From positions 8,638,763 to 8,702,762 of the forward strand of contig VCAZ01000008.1 in NCBI GenBank assembly GCA_005784505.1: a DNA stretch of 64,000 nt, given 5' to 3'. Below are positions 35,600-47,447 of this stretch, one piece after another. Position 1 is the stretch's first letter. Each line of letters begins with the position of its first letter. A program made the translations under genes and the position numbers. Source of the DNA: Bagarius yarrelli. Taxonomy: Eukaryota; Chordata; Actinopteri; Siluriformes; Sisoridae. The notes beneath the pieces are model-generated. The model was given only the letters and a program-made list of their open reading frames with translations. It was not told the origin of the DNA and ran no database searches.

Positions 35600-35965
35600 C
35601 CTTAAATTGTGTCAAAGCAGTTTTACAAAATCAAATCAAATATGACAATATTAAAACTCACTAAAAACACTTTAATTAATATTTGAGTCCCAAAGTCAGA
35701 GGCGACAGCGGCAAGAAACCAAAACTCCTTCAGGGAAATGGAGAAAAAAACCTTGGGAGAAACCAGGCTCAGACAAACCAGAAGGCTATTTCATGCTGCA
35801 GCAAAGTTTCTATGGTCTTGCCTGGATGGCCGTCTATAAGACAAGGTTATCAATGGGAAACTGCCACTGGGGCTTATTGTCTCTTTGCCGATCCGCCAAC
35901 TGGGCTGGATACAGACTGGATCTGGTGACGACGGTTAGCTCGGAATAAGAAAGAAGGTTAACAGA
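35600..35965 (+). repeat. Dispersed repeat R1, longest copy
   Basis: Carries the left part (tgtgtcaaagcagttttaca) and the full right part: gcggcaagaaaccaaaactc, accttgggagaaaccaggct, tggccgtctataagacaagg, ggctggatacagactggatc. An 81-codon frame over it is incidental. Confidence 0.72.
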
Positions 35966-36957
35966 AACAGAAAACAAAAGATTATGATTCTTGGATTTAA
36001 ACTTTTTATTAAAATCGTATCTGAACTTTAAGTTGTATAAAAGGCAACAAATATAATTTCCTTTAACAGTAAATGTTGCTTAATACCGTATGACTAAAGA
36101 TTAATAATACATTCCAACTCTACTTTGGGAGCCCTATTCGAGACATGACATAGATCAGATTTAAGGGCATAAGGGCTAAGCGATTTAGATAATTTAAGTC
36201 TTGAAATTTGAGCCTCCAGTCAAAACCACTGGAGAAGATGATCTTAAATGATCTAAAATCTTAGATCCTAAATCAACAGCACTAAAGATGGGCTCTAGGG
36301 AGCACAGGGGGTTATATATATATATATAATATGTGTCTAAGATGTTTTTTGATGTTTTTATGGAAATTTTGACCTATTTTCTTACATTTTTAACAAAATC
36401 CTAATCTGTTCTTCTGCCTGACTCTTAAATTGAATTGGTTATTTCAGTAACTCAAACAAGCTGACTGGTATATCCTTCCAACAAGCTTCAATGACTTTCC
36501 AGGAAATTGCTGGTAACATTTGACTAACAAGCATAATATTTGAAAAGTTGGGTTGAAATTACCCTGTATTTGGTAATCCCAATAAAAGTTCTAAGAGCCA
36601 GTAGGGAACTTTTGCCTTTAATGAAATAATCTGTACTTTTAATTATAGTTTGCTCTAAAAGCCTGTATTTGGAGAAAATATAAATTTTCACAGTTTTTCA
36701 CAAACTTGAAATGCAGTCAACCAAAAAAAGGTCCACAATTTAACATTTTCTTTGTTTTGCAGTTATAAAGCCACAAGGTTTTGAGCTATGTGGCTGATGT
36801 AGCAAACAAATAATTATATTAAAAAATTATATTACACAATAGCTTCCAAGTTCTACTGATGCAAACATATTGCTGTTGTCACATAACTAGGAAATTTGGT
36901 AAATTAGTTCCATATTTTCTGCCTAAGGAAACAATGGCTGAGCTCCGGCTACATTAA
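35966..36957. other. AT-rich sequence, nothing seen
   Basis: A short (TA)n run at 36316-36328. No frame or repeat of note. Confidence 0.5.
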
Positions 36958-37133
36958 AATGTAACATTTCTGGAATTTGGCAGACGCCTCTATCCAGAGG
37001 AACTTAATACAACTGAGCAATCCAGGTTAAGGGCCTTGCTCAGAAGTCCAGCAGTGGCAACTTGGTGGTGCTGGGAATCGAACTTAATTTTCCAAATAGC
37101 AGTCCAACACCTTAACCACTGTGCTACCACTTT
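36958..37133 (-). mobile_element. SINE family A
   Basis: Antisense: taacatttctggaatttggc tail to ccactgtgctaccacttta. The acatttatctctttta segment is deleted (gaggaacttaatacaactga). Confidence 0.88.
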
Positions 37134-37248
37134 ACCATTAAAAGGTGGACCCTTCTAGTGTAGTCAGTATATTCTCTGGAGACCATTTTAGTTTGAAAGA
37201 TGGTCCTTTATGAAAAATCAAATGGTTACCATTTTCAGTGTAGTGTAA

Positions 37249-37440
37249 GAACTAGCATCCCAGCCAGTCAAATGACAAATCGCTAGAAAGCCCAGGATGT
37301 CCTCTGTAAAGTACAGAAGAAATTGATAGAGTAGCTAAAAAACCATAAAACATTTATGAAAAAAAATGTCCACTACAGAAGACACAAGTCAATGGCCAGG
37401 GTCTCAGGGGGATATAGCTATTATATTTCTGTATCTGGAC
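37249..37440 (+). repeat. Dispersed repeat R2, copy 2
   Basis: Same phrase order as 17818-17975: ctagcatcccagccagtcaa, tgacaaatcgctaga, caagtcaatggccagggtct. This copy is about 35 bp longer in the middle. Confidence 0.6.
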
Positions 37441-37606
37441 CAGAAAAGACCAGTATTTTGGTTTGTAAAACACTTAAACTTTAAGAACTACTTTTAAAAC
37501 AAAACTCTTTTCTGGTCCCATTTTTAGCTCATTTTTCCATCATATATGTTAAAAGATTTTCCTCCTGGTGTTCCCTCTTGAATGTAAGCTTTTCGGCATT
37601 CTTTAA

Positions 37607-38431
37607 AAGTTCAATTCATGGTTTTCAAATCATCATCTGTCACCTGCCCTACTGTCATACGCACTTGTTCTGTTAGCGCTCCACCCCGACCACAAAGAGA
37701 TGACACCAGAAACATCTACACCCTCCCATTCGGTGAAATACAACACCATGCAAGACTCATCAGCTTACACCAATTATCCGCTTGGTAACATTAGACTGCA
37801 TCCAAACCAGCTTGAAAGTGTACTCAATAAGCAGAACAGCCATACAACAATGTCAGGTGGGCGGATTGGATCCAGTATTAACCTGTTTAGACAAAGTTTA
37901 TTTGTCATCCATCTGTATTTGTGTCTAAGTCGGGCTGGTGTATGCAGTTAGAAAAACGGTTAGCACTTAAAAGGTTATATTATTGGCTGTGTTCGGTAAA
38001 CATAGCACATGTTACTTTTGGCTGAGTCACACTGACAGTCATAGCATAAAGCAAGTTTTATCTATTCTGTCATTTTTTTTTCTTTTCAGCTGCCTCCTAT
38101 TGTTAATTTAAACCAAACAGACATTTCAACAGCGGTTGCCCTTTTGTCGCAACAGCTGCCATCCCCGAGGATGTTTGTGCGTTTCTGTAAGTTTAACCCA
38201 ATACCCTCTGACTCACCGCTCCTAGAAGAAGAAGAAAACGTTCGAAAAGCTTTTTGTACACCTCATAAACTGTGATCTTGATCTCATCCCTTTCTATCAC
38301 TAGACTATTTACAAGCCTGACAATCAATGTGAAGTTAGAAAGGCATTCCAGGTGAGTGATGAAGGGCATTGCAGACTGCCTGTGATTGACAAGCAAGCGA
38401 CAATACATGAAAATAGTCGTAAAACAGTGTG
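37607..38431 (+). other. Exon-like stretch, unassigned
   Basis: Non-repetitive. A frame is open from 37607 to 37951 (115 codons, ATG at 37700), and a cag/gtgggc donor-like site falls at 37856. A strong acceptor-like signal (catttttttttcttttcag) ends at 38089, followed 97 bases later by a canonical gtaagt (38187). A cag/gtgagt site follows at 38355. Joining the first open stretch to the 38090 start leads to an early stop, so the pieces do not form one clean coding model. No protein family is recognised. It could be a non-coding exon or chance. Confidence 0.2.
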
Positions 38432-38799
38432 CTTTTGATTGACAACTATTTTAATTTCCTTTTTCATGTTAGAAAACTTTTTTCATCTTCTTTGTGGCAT
38501 ATTCACACAATTTCAGGATCAAATGGGCTAATTTATTTAATGAACTAAAACATAAAAAACCTGAAGGGGTGTGTTGTGCTTGTAAAATACAGTGAAAGGT
38601 GCCAAGAAAATAGACAAAACAGTCACAAAAGGCACCCAAACAGAAGAAAAAAACAGAATATTGTAATGTGGAGTAAATTTACTATAGAAAATGTAGTAAA
38701 CTGTAGTGTGTGTTTTAATTTTTCATCTAGTAAAATTTGCTGTAATACCACTCCTTAAAATATTGTTGATCACTTTACTACAGTTCTTTCTATAGTATA

Positions 38800-39045
38800 G
38801 GGGCAGTGGTGGCTCAAATGGTTAAGGCGCTAAGTTGTTGATTGGAAGACCTGTTCTCAAGCCCCACCACGGCCACTCTTGGTTCTTAGGCAAGACCCTC
38901 AACCCTTCCTGCTCCAGGGGCTCTGTATCATAGCTGACCCTGCGCTCCGACCCCAGCCTTCCAAGCTGGGATAGGTAAAAAAAAACGTTTCAATATATGT
39001 TGTGTACTGTGTATAATCATGTATGTGACAAGTAAAATGTAACTA
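38800..39045 (+). mobile_element. SINE family B, near full length
   Basis: gggcagtggtggctcaaatg head, gttctcaagccccaccacgg B box, cctgctccaggggctctgta core start, agctgaccctgcgctccgac core and aatcatgtatgtgacaagt end. Useful as the single-head reference for the triplicated copy at 4963-5300. Confidence 0.9.
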
Positions 39046-39299
39046 CTTCAGTAAATACTATATAATACAGTATCACACCACAGTTTTGTGTTGTATTACT
39101 ATAAGTATATTACAGTATTTACTACAGTTTATCAATTGACTAGCGTTAACTATAGTACGCTGCAGTAAAATACTACAATTAATATACAACAATTTAATCA
39201 TGTGGGCTGAAGTGATATAGCTAAAGTTGTGAAGCTATCAGAACCCGACTTCCAGACCATACCTGCTTCTTGTTTTAATCCATAGATACAGAAAATGAT

Positions 39300-39586
39300 T
39301 TGAAAACTTCAAGTCTAGTCAAGTTAAGCCTTATTCGTCATTCTGCTACATGTGTGACCACCGTGATAAATACTGGTTAAACCTAAATACAACTATAAAA
39401 AGAAAAAAAAAACTATTAATTGACTAAATCTATACACAAACTATACACAAACAAAGACTGAACAAAATACACTGAATAGAATTACAATAGAAACTATAAA
39501 TGAAATTGTGCAAAAGATATATATATTGAGGAAAGCAGCGATTAGTGCAAGATGATGTGTTTATAAAAAGTGTCTAGTGTACATAC
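39300..39586 (+). repeat. Dispersed repeat R3, left part, split by an RTE insertion
   Basis: Starts tcaagtctagtcaagttaag and ends at the target-site copy tctagtgtacatac (39573-39586). The element resumes after the RTE at 39968. Loosely similar in layout to 41580-42245 and 44340-44480. Confidence 0.5.
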
Positions 39587-39967
39587 TAAGAATATCAGCT
39601 AGAATAATGGAGGAGGTGTACAAGACCAGCTATAACATAGGGTTTAGAGACAGCGGCGCTGAGGAAAAGCCAGGTGGCAGAGCTGGAAGTAGCAGAGCTG
39701 AAAATGTTGAGGTTTTCTTTTCAGTTTGAGGTGGTTTGGACATGTACAGAGGAGGGACAGTGAATATATCGGTAGGAGGATGTTAGAAATGAAGCTACTA
39801 GGCAGAAGGTAAAGAGGAAGACCAAAGAGGAGGTACATGGATGCGATAAACGAGGACATGAAATTAGTGGGTGTGACTGAAGAGGATGTAGAGAATAGGG
39901 TTAGGTGGAGACAGATGATTCGCTGTGGTGACCCCTAAAAGGGAACATCCAAAATGGGAAGAAGAAG
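39587..39967 (+). mobile_element. RTE-type LINE, 3' end of the reverse transcriptase ORF
   Basis: One frame from 39726 to a stop at 39936 reads LRWFGHVQRRDSEYIGRRM, then LEMKLLGRR, one stop, RGRPKRRYMDAINEDM, KLVGVTEEDVENR and a closing RWRQMIRCGDP. This is the conserved C-terminus of RTE/Rex3-like reverse transcriptases (usual LRWfGHV, GRPkrRW.D.v..D, gvt.edaqdR..WR). It ends in gggaagaagaag, an RTE-style short repeat. It is flanked by 14-base target-site copies with one mismatch (39573-39586 and 39968-39981), so insertion is well defined. 5'-truncated and dead. Confidence 0.9.
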
Positions 39968-40210
39968 TCCAGTGTACATACAGAGTAAAAGAGTGTGTTA
40001 CTACAGGTGGTTTGTATAGCTCACTCACATGTATGTAGCACACTCAGAATTGCAGTTGGAAAGATTGTCAGTTTTTATGAGTTGAGGGGAGAGGAGGTGT
40101 TCATAGTTTCAGGAGGTAGGGTTGTGGATAAGGTTTCAGAGGGAAACAGGAAGATTGGAGTTGAGGGCTTTAACAGCCTGGGGAAAAATATTGTTGAGCA
40201 ATCTGACAGA
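39968..40210 (+). repeat. Dispersed repeat R3, right part after the RTE insertion
   Basis: Resumes with tccagtgtacatacagagta and ends near ggggaaaaatattgttgagc, which resembles a phrase (cctggggaaaaagctgttc type) common in a fish repeat. A 98-codon frame here is incidental. Confidence 0.5.
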
Positions 40211-41355
40211 GACAAACTTGGTGCATTGTACCTAGAGGCATTGAGTTACACCAATAAAGTCCTGGTAGCTTCAGTTAGTCACTACCAATAATCAATTAGC
40301 TTAAATAGGCTTCCTTGATATTGCTTTACCTCAAACAAGTTACTCAAATGTCAGACTTTAGAGAAAATACTGCTGGTCTGGTTACTCAGCGGAAGATGTT
40401 TGGCTTCTCACATTTAGTTACTCCTCCACACCAACAGTCTAAATAATCATCCCTGTTCTTCAGAAGCTAAAATAATTGCCTTCCTTTACTCCCACAAACG
40501 TGTTGTTGTTGGCTCATATGACTCTTGTGTTAGCAAATTTCCACTCCTTGTTTCTGATTATCCTAAAATAAAATAGGGTGCGCCCTTGTTTTTTTTTTTG
40601 GACGGGTCAACTTGATCTAGGTTCAGTGCATGTCATAATGTTGGGCGTTTAACTTAGCTTGAAGCACAATCCGCTAACAGAGAACAAGCAGCTTGCTGTT
40701 CAAGGCCAGCTTGTTCTCAGTTTATTTCTGTAACAAAAGCTAGGGAAACACTTTTCCAAATGGTTCTCGTATACACATCGTAGATTGACGGATTTACAGA
40801 CCTCTAATATAAACCACATGACCAAAATCACTCCTTATTTGGTATGTACTGCACCATTTTGTGGTTATGTCCAAAATTCTGTGATGTGTAAAACACAGTA
40901 TACTTTAATTGCAACCACAAGGTGTACTTTTATTTATGTGTGTAGAGTCCATGATCCAGATATCCATTACTGGATAGAAAAAAAAAGTCTGGTACCTAAA
41001 ATTCCCAATTTAGTACTTGGAAAATATTCAACCCTGTTAACTATTTTTGGTGCTTTTTTAAAGACCCAAACTCAGGCTAAAAACTCAGGCTCATCATCTA
41101 GATTTCTTGACTATATTAGATTAGATTAACGGTCATTGCACGTAGTTCCAAGGCAACAAAATGCAGTAAGCATCTACCCAGAAGTGCAAAGTAGACACAT
41201 ATGTACAGAGATATAAATAGTGCATATACATAAAAGCTCCAGTTGGATTATGCCTTGTGAAAATTTGGGGTATTTAAAGTGATGATGCCGAATCTACTGT
41301 AGGTGGACTTCAGCAGGATTTACTTTCATCATACAACTCCCACTGACCATATATG
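40211..41355. other. Unique sequence, no gene established
   Basis: A plus-strand frame (40785-41129, 114 codons) has no domain and mixed composition. 41108-41215 may be the start of another R3-like repeat (ttgcacgtagttccaaggca). Confidence 0.35.
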
Positions 41356-41482
41356 ATTACATTTACAGCATTTTGGCAGACGCCCTTATCCAGAGCAACT
41401 TACATTTATCTTATTTATACAACTAAGCAATTGAGGGTTAAGGGCCTTGCTCAGGGTCCCAGCAGTGGTGGCTTGGTAGATT
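41356..41482 (-). mobile_element. SINE family A, head lost
   Basis: tgattacatttacagcattt tail, canonical body to agcagtggtggcttggtaga, then unrelated sequence. Confidence 0.88.
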
Positions 41483-41579
41483 ACAGAAAGACACTGCTCA
41501 TAAAATAACTCTCCGGTTTAGGGTCTGGTTTAAATTTAAATTTCTGTAAGTGTAAATTTAGAGAAAATGCACAGGATCT

Positions 41580-42245
41580 GAATAATTTCTATTAATGTGT
41601 AAGCAAATATACATAAACTAAATACACAGTAGATTAATATATAGTATAAGAATCATTATAAACATATGAATTAATTTACAGCTGGATGAATATGCAAAAA
41701 GCATAAAAATAAGCATAAAAAAATATTTACAGCAATTAAGCAATTGGAAGTTGGGGCCCAGTAGTGGTAGCTTGGTGGTGCTGAGAACTGAATAAATATA
41801 CTTCATAGATATTATTATACAGTCTATATGTAGACTATACAAGTTTATGTACAAAGGATGTATACCGGGATATGTTACAGTACACAATGTGTGTGGAATT
41901 TGACTGTGTAGGAAGGTTAGTGAAGTTAAGTTCACTAAGGAGGTCATTGTTCCTCAACCTGCTGCTCTTGGCTTTTAAGGACCTGATCATTTTCCCTGAG
42001 GGTAGGAAAAAAAACACAGAGTCTGTTGTAAATTACCCGACAGAAACCAGTAGAAGACGAGGAGACTTGGAAGTATGTTGCAAGAATCTTTTAATTGAAG
42101 ATTTAGAACACACTGCAGCATTTCTGGGGTCATTAAGGTCTCTCTCGACAAAAGACAAACCTCTGGTTGTTATACACATTTTAGTCTATTTGCGGGGTGA
42201 GAGGTGTCCTTAATGATTTTGGAAGCCTTACGCAGACACCGTTTT
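41580..42245 (+). repeat. R3-like repeat with inserted SINE A fragment
   Basis: Ends with aaggaggtcattgttcctca, gctgctcttggcttttaagg, gacctgatcattttccctga and, further on, gggtgagaggtgtccttaat. These phrases resemble a multicopy fish repeat. A SINE A piece (41725-41790, antisense) lies in its left part. Short frames on both strands are incidental. Confidence 0.45.
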
Positions 42246-42309
42246 TGCAAATTAAGCCGTGTTGGACACATTATGAAATGGTTTAATAGGTGACTTACAA
42301 TTGTTTTAG

Positions 42310-42426
42310 TTATACAATTAATCAGTTGAGGGTTAAGGGTCTTGCTCAGGTGGTGGTCATGGGAATTAAATTCCTGATCTTCTGATTAGCAATGCAACAC
42401 CTTAACCACTAAGCTACCGCTTGCCC
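42310..42426 (-). mobile_element. SINE family A, tail truncated
   Basis: Starts acaattaatcagttgagggt, missing the ggcagacgcc tail; head complement ccttaaccactaagctaccg is kept. Confidence 0.82.
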
Positions 42427-43141
42427 AAAGTCACCCCTTATGTACTTTTACCCTATAAAATGATGGGTAATAAAACATTGCATATGAATATGTTGTCGTT
42501 TGGAACATTGGAATTTTGCATTTAACTTGTTCATGCATGCAAGTCTAAACATCCTGCCGTGGGTGTGGCCACATGTTTGGCATAGAGTGAAATCTGACAC
42601 CCTTGCCAGCTCGTGTTTGATAGTTAATAACCCTTAAAGCCATAACATTTTGGACAATTTTTGGATTTCCTATATGTTATAAAGTTATATACGTGCTGTA
42701 GGTAATTTGGCCAAATTGAGTCATCTTTAGGAATCATGTCTAATGTCTTACAAAACTGGTACCAGTGCCAACTTATATTTTTATATACCATATGTATTTA
42801 CACTTTTATTTTAAGTGGAGTTGTCAAAATTTTTACAACAAAAATGTTGTAATTGCGAACATGAATGTATGAATGAAATGAACATGGCAACCAAACAAAC
42901 ACCAGAAATATGCCACAATATATAACCAAGCCTTTAATTTGTCATCGCAATTGAGGTGTCTCCAGGTTGATTTATTTGGAGGGATTAGAGCCAACATGAT
43001 TCCTGTAGTCCCGTAAATTGTCATAGAATTTTAATAGAGCCACCTGCAGTAGTCAAGCGCTCGTATGCAAGCTTCTAGGCTCAGGAATGCAGTTTCGTCC
43101 TCACGCAACCTTTATAGTGGTCTTCTGTGTCCATTTCTATT
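42427..43141. other. AT-rich sequence, nothing seen
   Basis: A 63-codon antisense frame only. Confidence 0.5.
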
Positions 43142-43308
43142 TCTATTTATAGAATTTGGCAGAGTCTCTTATTCAGAGCGACTTACATTTATCTCTTCTA
43201 TACAACTGAGCAATTAAGGGTTAAGGGCCTTGCACAGGGTCCCAGCAGTGGCAACTTGGTGGTTCTGGAAATTGCTGGAAGATTGAACCCGGAGCTTCCA
43301 GTTAGCAG
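43142..43308 (-). mobile_element. SINE family A, head truncated
   Basis: tagaatttggcagagtctct tail, body ccttgcacagggtcccagca, an inserted repeat of the aattgctggaagattgaacc step, stops at ccagttagcag before the A-box half. Confidence 0.85.
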
Positions 43309-44339
43309 ATTTTTGTGGGTGTTAGTCTAGATTTGCTTAGGCCTTGACCTCAGGCTGTATGAGAACACTTTATTCTCAAAGAAGCTGATAAGCAAACGCC
43401 AACAGCACTGCAATCCTGCCCTATTTACCCACGGCCGCTGACACATCCTACACCTTAGACAAATTTCTCCTTACTCTCTAGTCTGGTTTGCTCCTCTCTG
43501 TTTTATACAGTCTCGGTTTTTCTCTTCTTTCCTGAAAGCAATTAACAGCAGCACCTTATCGAACAGGCATATCTGAGGTCAGTACTCAAGAGACTACTAA
43601 CAAGCTGACCTCCTGAAAGAGATGACAGGCCTAATCCTGAGATCAAAAGAAGGAACAAAATGTGTGTTTGCGTGTGTTTTGTGTAGCACTTGCAGCTGTG
43701 CTTATTAAATAAAGTGTTACCATCATGTCAAATGTTAATAAAAAAACAAGTCTCCCTCTCTCTCTCTCTCTTTCTCGCTCTCTGTGCATCATCCTGTCAT
43801 GGTCCACAGCGAGAGGGGTTTCAGGGACAAGGGGAGTTCCATTTGCTGGTTAAAAATACTGCTGAGGTCATAAAAGTCTTATGTAAACAGGATAAACTCA
43901 GAAGAAAATCAGGCACAACTGTTTGGTTGTTTTCTTGAGTTGCACTTGTTAGTGAATCAGACTTTCCCCTCAAACAAAATGTTGGCTCCATTTTCTCAGC
44001 GAGTGCATGCAAGTGCATTATGAGGTCATATGTCACCCATTTAACAATTAAGCTTTGACACTAAATTTGGAGTTCTGCAGGAATGTGCAGCTGCCACTCT
44101 CTTTTGGTCCTGTGAATTTTCCACAATAAATTCCAGCCCTCAAAAAGTGAGACAGATAGAGGCTTGGTGTTTATGCTATTACTGCTCTAATCCCCCGCGC
44201 ATGTTATGTAAGTAGTTCGTGAAGGTCAATAGGTTCACTGGTTTGTTTGGATAGAAGGGACTGAGAAGGTTTTTTTTTAGGGATAGAAAATACTGAATGA
44301 TGAAAAGACAGACCAGGAATCATTGAGTGATGGACTATT
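43309..44339. other. Unique sequence, no gene seen
   Basis: CT-rich run at 43752-43782. Two opposing frames (43690-43938, 43821-44036) overlap and have no domain. Confidence 0.45.
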
Positions 44340-44480
44340 AAAATTCAAATTTAAAGTTTATTAGTCACATAAAAAAAAATTATACATGCATCAATACATC
44401 ATGCAGTAAAATGACTCGGATAAAAAATTGCTTAGAAATAAAAAAACAAGATAAAATAAAATTAAAGAAAAGGAAATTGT
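44340..44480 (+). repeat. Possible R3-like fragment
   Basis: aaagtttattagtcacataa and atcatgcagtaaaatgactc resemble the start of the R3 family. Low certainty. Confidence 0.35.
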
Positions 44481-44569
44481 CCCATGTAGAATAATTCTGG
44501 ATATAGTTTAGTAAAGTCATCTCAACATCTTAGATTTCAGGAACTTCAGGAACTCGACCTGCATTGAGA

Positions 44570-44690
44570 TGCTTTGGGAACGCCTTTTCAAAACATTTGG
44601 CCTGAAGCATGTGCGGAATTCGTCTAATGGAAAAGCATTACACCAGGTGACATCATCACTAAGAATGTAATGCTATATAAACACATGTTG
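44570..44690 (-). mobile_element. Foldback element, partial copy
   Basis: The run tttggcctgaagcatgtg with aaaagcattacaccaggtga and atgtaatgctatata is the complement of the interior of 45069-45303 (acatgcttcaggccaaaggt, aatgctttttgattggac). The terminal repeats are poorly kept. Confidence 0.6.
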
Positions 44691-45068
44691 CAGCTTATTA
44701 TCTTTATGTGTGTGTATGAAATATAAGAGAAAAAACTACATCTAAATGAAAAGCTAAAGTGGCGAGCAGGCAGCAATACTTACAGCGTGATTCTCCACGT
44801 CCATGATTATAACAGACTTAGATAAACGATCGCTGTGTGTTGTCTGTTTGGGAGTAGAGGATTGTGAGCAGTTATTTTTAATGCATTTGCTTTTTTAATG
44901 CGCACTCGACTAGGTATGGTGGCCTCGTAAGTATCTCTAAATGGCATATGTAAAGCGACAGGCTAATCCTTTTACATACATTTGTCCAGGTTTACAATCT
45001 GGACCTGATGACAACCCCAGGCTGCGTCACATTGGATACCAATGCATATGTAATTTAATACGAATATG

Positions 45069-45303
45069 TATGTAACCATGGTTCCCTGGGGGAATGAGAT
45101 GCTGTGTCACTTGCCATACCTCCAGCATCCCTGTGAGCTTGTCGATACAGCATTATTTCCTGGTCAATGACATCACCCGCTGTGGCGTAATGCTTTTTGA
45201 TTGGACAGATTTTATACATGCTTCAGGCCAAAGGTTATAAAAAGAGCAGTCCCTAAGAGTCTTGAAGCAGCGTCTCGTTCCCTCAGAAAATAATGGTTAC
45301 ATA
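45069..45303 (+). mobile_element. Foldback/MITE element with 40-bp terminal inverted repeats
   Basis: The left end tatgtaaccatggttccctg (45069-45108) and the complement of the right end tatgtaaccattattttctg (45264-45303) match at 31 of 40 bases. Between them are unique, GC-moderate bases with no coding capacity. A partial inverted copy lies about 400 bp upstream at 44570-44690. I recognise the gttccctcgggaacgagac style from multicopy fish elements; class not assigned. The 133-codon antisense frame over it is incidental. Confidence 0.75.
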
Positions 45304-46887
45304 AGTAACCTGAGATGATCTCAGAAACTGCACCATGGAAGTTGATGCCAGATGGTCTGGTTTTAAATATTGTAGAAACTACTGAGCTTGTGGGATTTTT
45401 GCACACAAAGTCTCTAGAGTTTAGATAAAATGGTTTGAAAAAAAAAATACATCTAATGAGCAACAGTTCTCTAAATGAAAATAACTGGTTCAAAGAATTC
45501 ATGGAAAAATAGTCAGATTGGATTACAGCTACAGAAACATAAATAAACAACCTACCATTGGTGAACATCTCAGGTTCCATAATATGCTTCGTCATGCGAT
45601 TCTGTTTCTGCATAAGGGCAGGGAAAGGAACGTGAAGGTCAGCTAGATTTACTGTAGTATCATAAAAAATGATTGTTAATAGGTATCAACTGAAAGATAA
45701 TAGTCCTGATAGTTCCTGATTTTGCCATGCTTTAAGATAGGAATGTTCAAAATCTTGACCTTTTATTTGATTAACACCGACCGACCTGATATTTCCTTTT
45801 ACATGTTTGCACTTTTATTTCTCCTTCATCTTTAGCAAAAACCTAAAAGTCCACCATGCATTTGAAAGCACAGCTGCTGCTTTTGATTTGTGATGTTATT
45901 GGAATTACTTCTGTGTTGTGAATGCTACAGAGAGAGAGCAAGATGCTGTCACTTATTCCCAGAACTGTAAATTCCCCTCACAGGTGTGTAAACACTCAGT
46001 TTCCGTAAGGATGTCAGGACTGGTACTGGTTTTGAGGAGAGTTTCTAGCCTCACTGAGGTTATGAAAGCTCTCGGAGCGCTGATCTATGTACTTAGGGAG
46101 TTGGTTTTCTTCTTTTTTTTTTCTCCTTCTGGCATCTCAGTGACTGTTACTCTGACATTTGTATTGACCATGAATGCTGAGCTTTCAGGATCTGTCTTCT
46201 ACTCACTCTGTGGTAGTCATGTGAGAAGATGAAAGTTTCTCTGGATTAATAATGTGTAAGGCTGTAGACTGTTTTCAAAACTCTTTCTCATGAACAATGG
46301 CCAAACAGCTGCACTGGGCTTCTTTCATGGTTTGGCTGCCTGAGACTGTTTCAGTGGCCACAAATTAAATTCCAGGCACACTGCTGGCCAAGATGAGAAG
46401 CTTTTTCACTCACTGTGGAATTTTCTATCCTTAGAAAAAGATGTGAGTTTGTGGGTTTTTTTTTTTGGATTGCTGTTGTTAAACTATATCAAGAATATCA
46501 AAACGAATAAAGCATGAAGTGGAAATCTTTACTTTGAGAGCTACAGAACTTTACCTAAGAGTCACATTATGTTTATTTCAATCACCCACAATTAGTTTCT
46601 CCTTTATTTTCCTATATATCTGCATATATATAACAATCTAAGTTTAAAGGTCATGCAAATTACTCAGTCTATACTGTGAATGTCACATCACTTACATTAC
46701 ATTTCACATCATCATTTCACATCAGGTCTGTCTTGCCCACCCAAAGGTCTGTCTTGCCCACCCAATCTAAATCTAGTATAGACAGCACTATACAAATAAG
46801 TTTTTTATTTTCTTTTGTACAATTTGTGATTTGATAGATGCAGTCTAAGGTAGGCTCTGAGTCGTCCGTCTGTTTATCCATCCATCC

Positions 46888-46932
<45 letters not shown>

Positions 46933-47447
46933 CCTTTATGATGACATGACAGCATATTAAGTAGCATTGCTTCTTCATAGTTCCAGTTCCTCAGGTTTAA
47001 TCCTGTGATCAGGTTACTGTCTGTGTTCATCTTCTCATGTTTAGATTTTTGCATTGCTGTGAGTTCGTCTATAAGGTTGTCTGTTTTCCTCCCACCTATA
47101 CAGGAAGGAGAACTAGCTAAATTTGCTAGTTTTTCCACATGTTGATATGAAAAGTCTATAATAAATATGCTATATATTTATAGTACATTTATAGAATTTA
47201 ATAAAAAGTGTATAATAAATATTTTCTATACACTATATTCATTATACTATATAGTCTATACATATATATTATAATATATATTATACTTTGATTTAAAATT
47301 CTCATTTTATTTTGTCGAAGCAAACATGAATGCGTTAGGTAGAGCAACATTTTGCTCAAGATAAAATCAATCAATCAACAATTGTGGGTGTGGCCTTTAT
47401 TTTGTCAAAACAGTTGTGTTGTTTTAGTGCATGTTGCTTTAAATGCT
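45304..47447. other. Unique sequence with simple repeats
   Basis: Contains a 21-bp tandem duplication (46724-46765), a (CCAT)n(CTAT)n run (46876-46932) and an AT-rich low-complexity stretch (47150-47290). Frames of 70-104 codons have no domain. Confidence 0.45.
46876..46932. repeat. Compound (CCAT)n(CTAT)n microsatellite
   Basis: Three to four CCAT units, then eleven CTAT units. Confidence 0.95.

Noticed and set aside
45212..45613. A 133-codon antisense frame with a Met start.
   Set aside because: Half of it overlaps the foldback element at 45069-45303 and no domain is recognisable.
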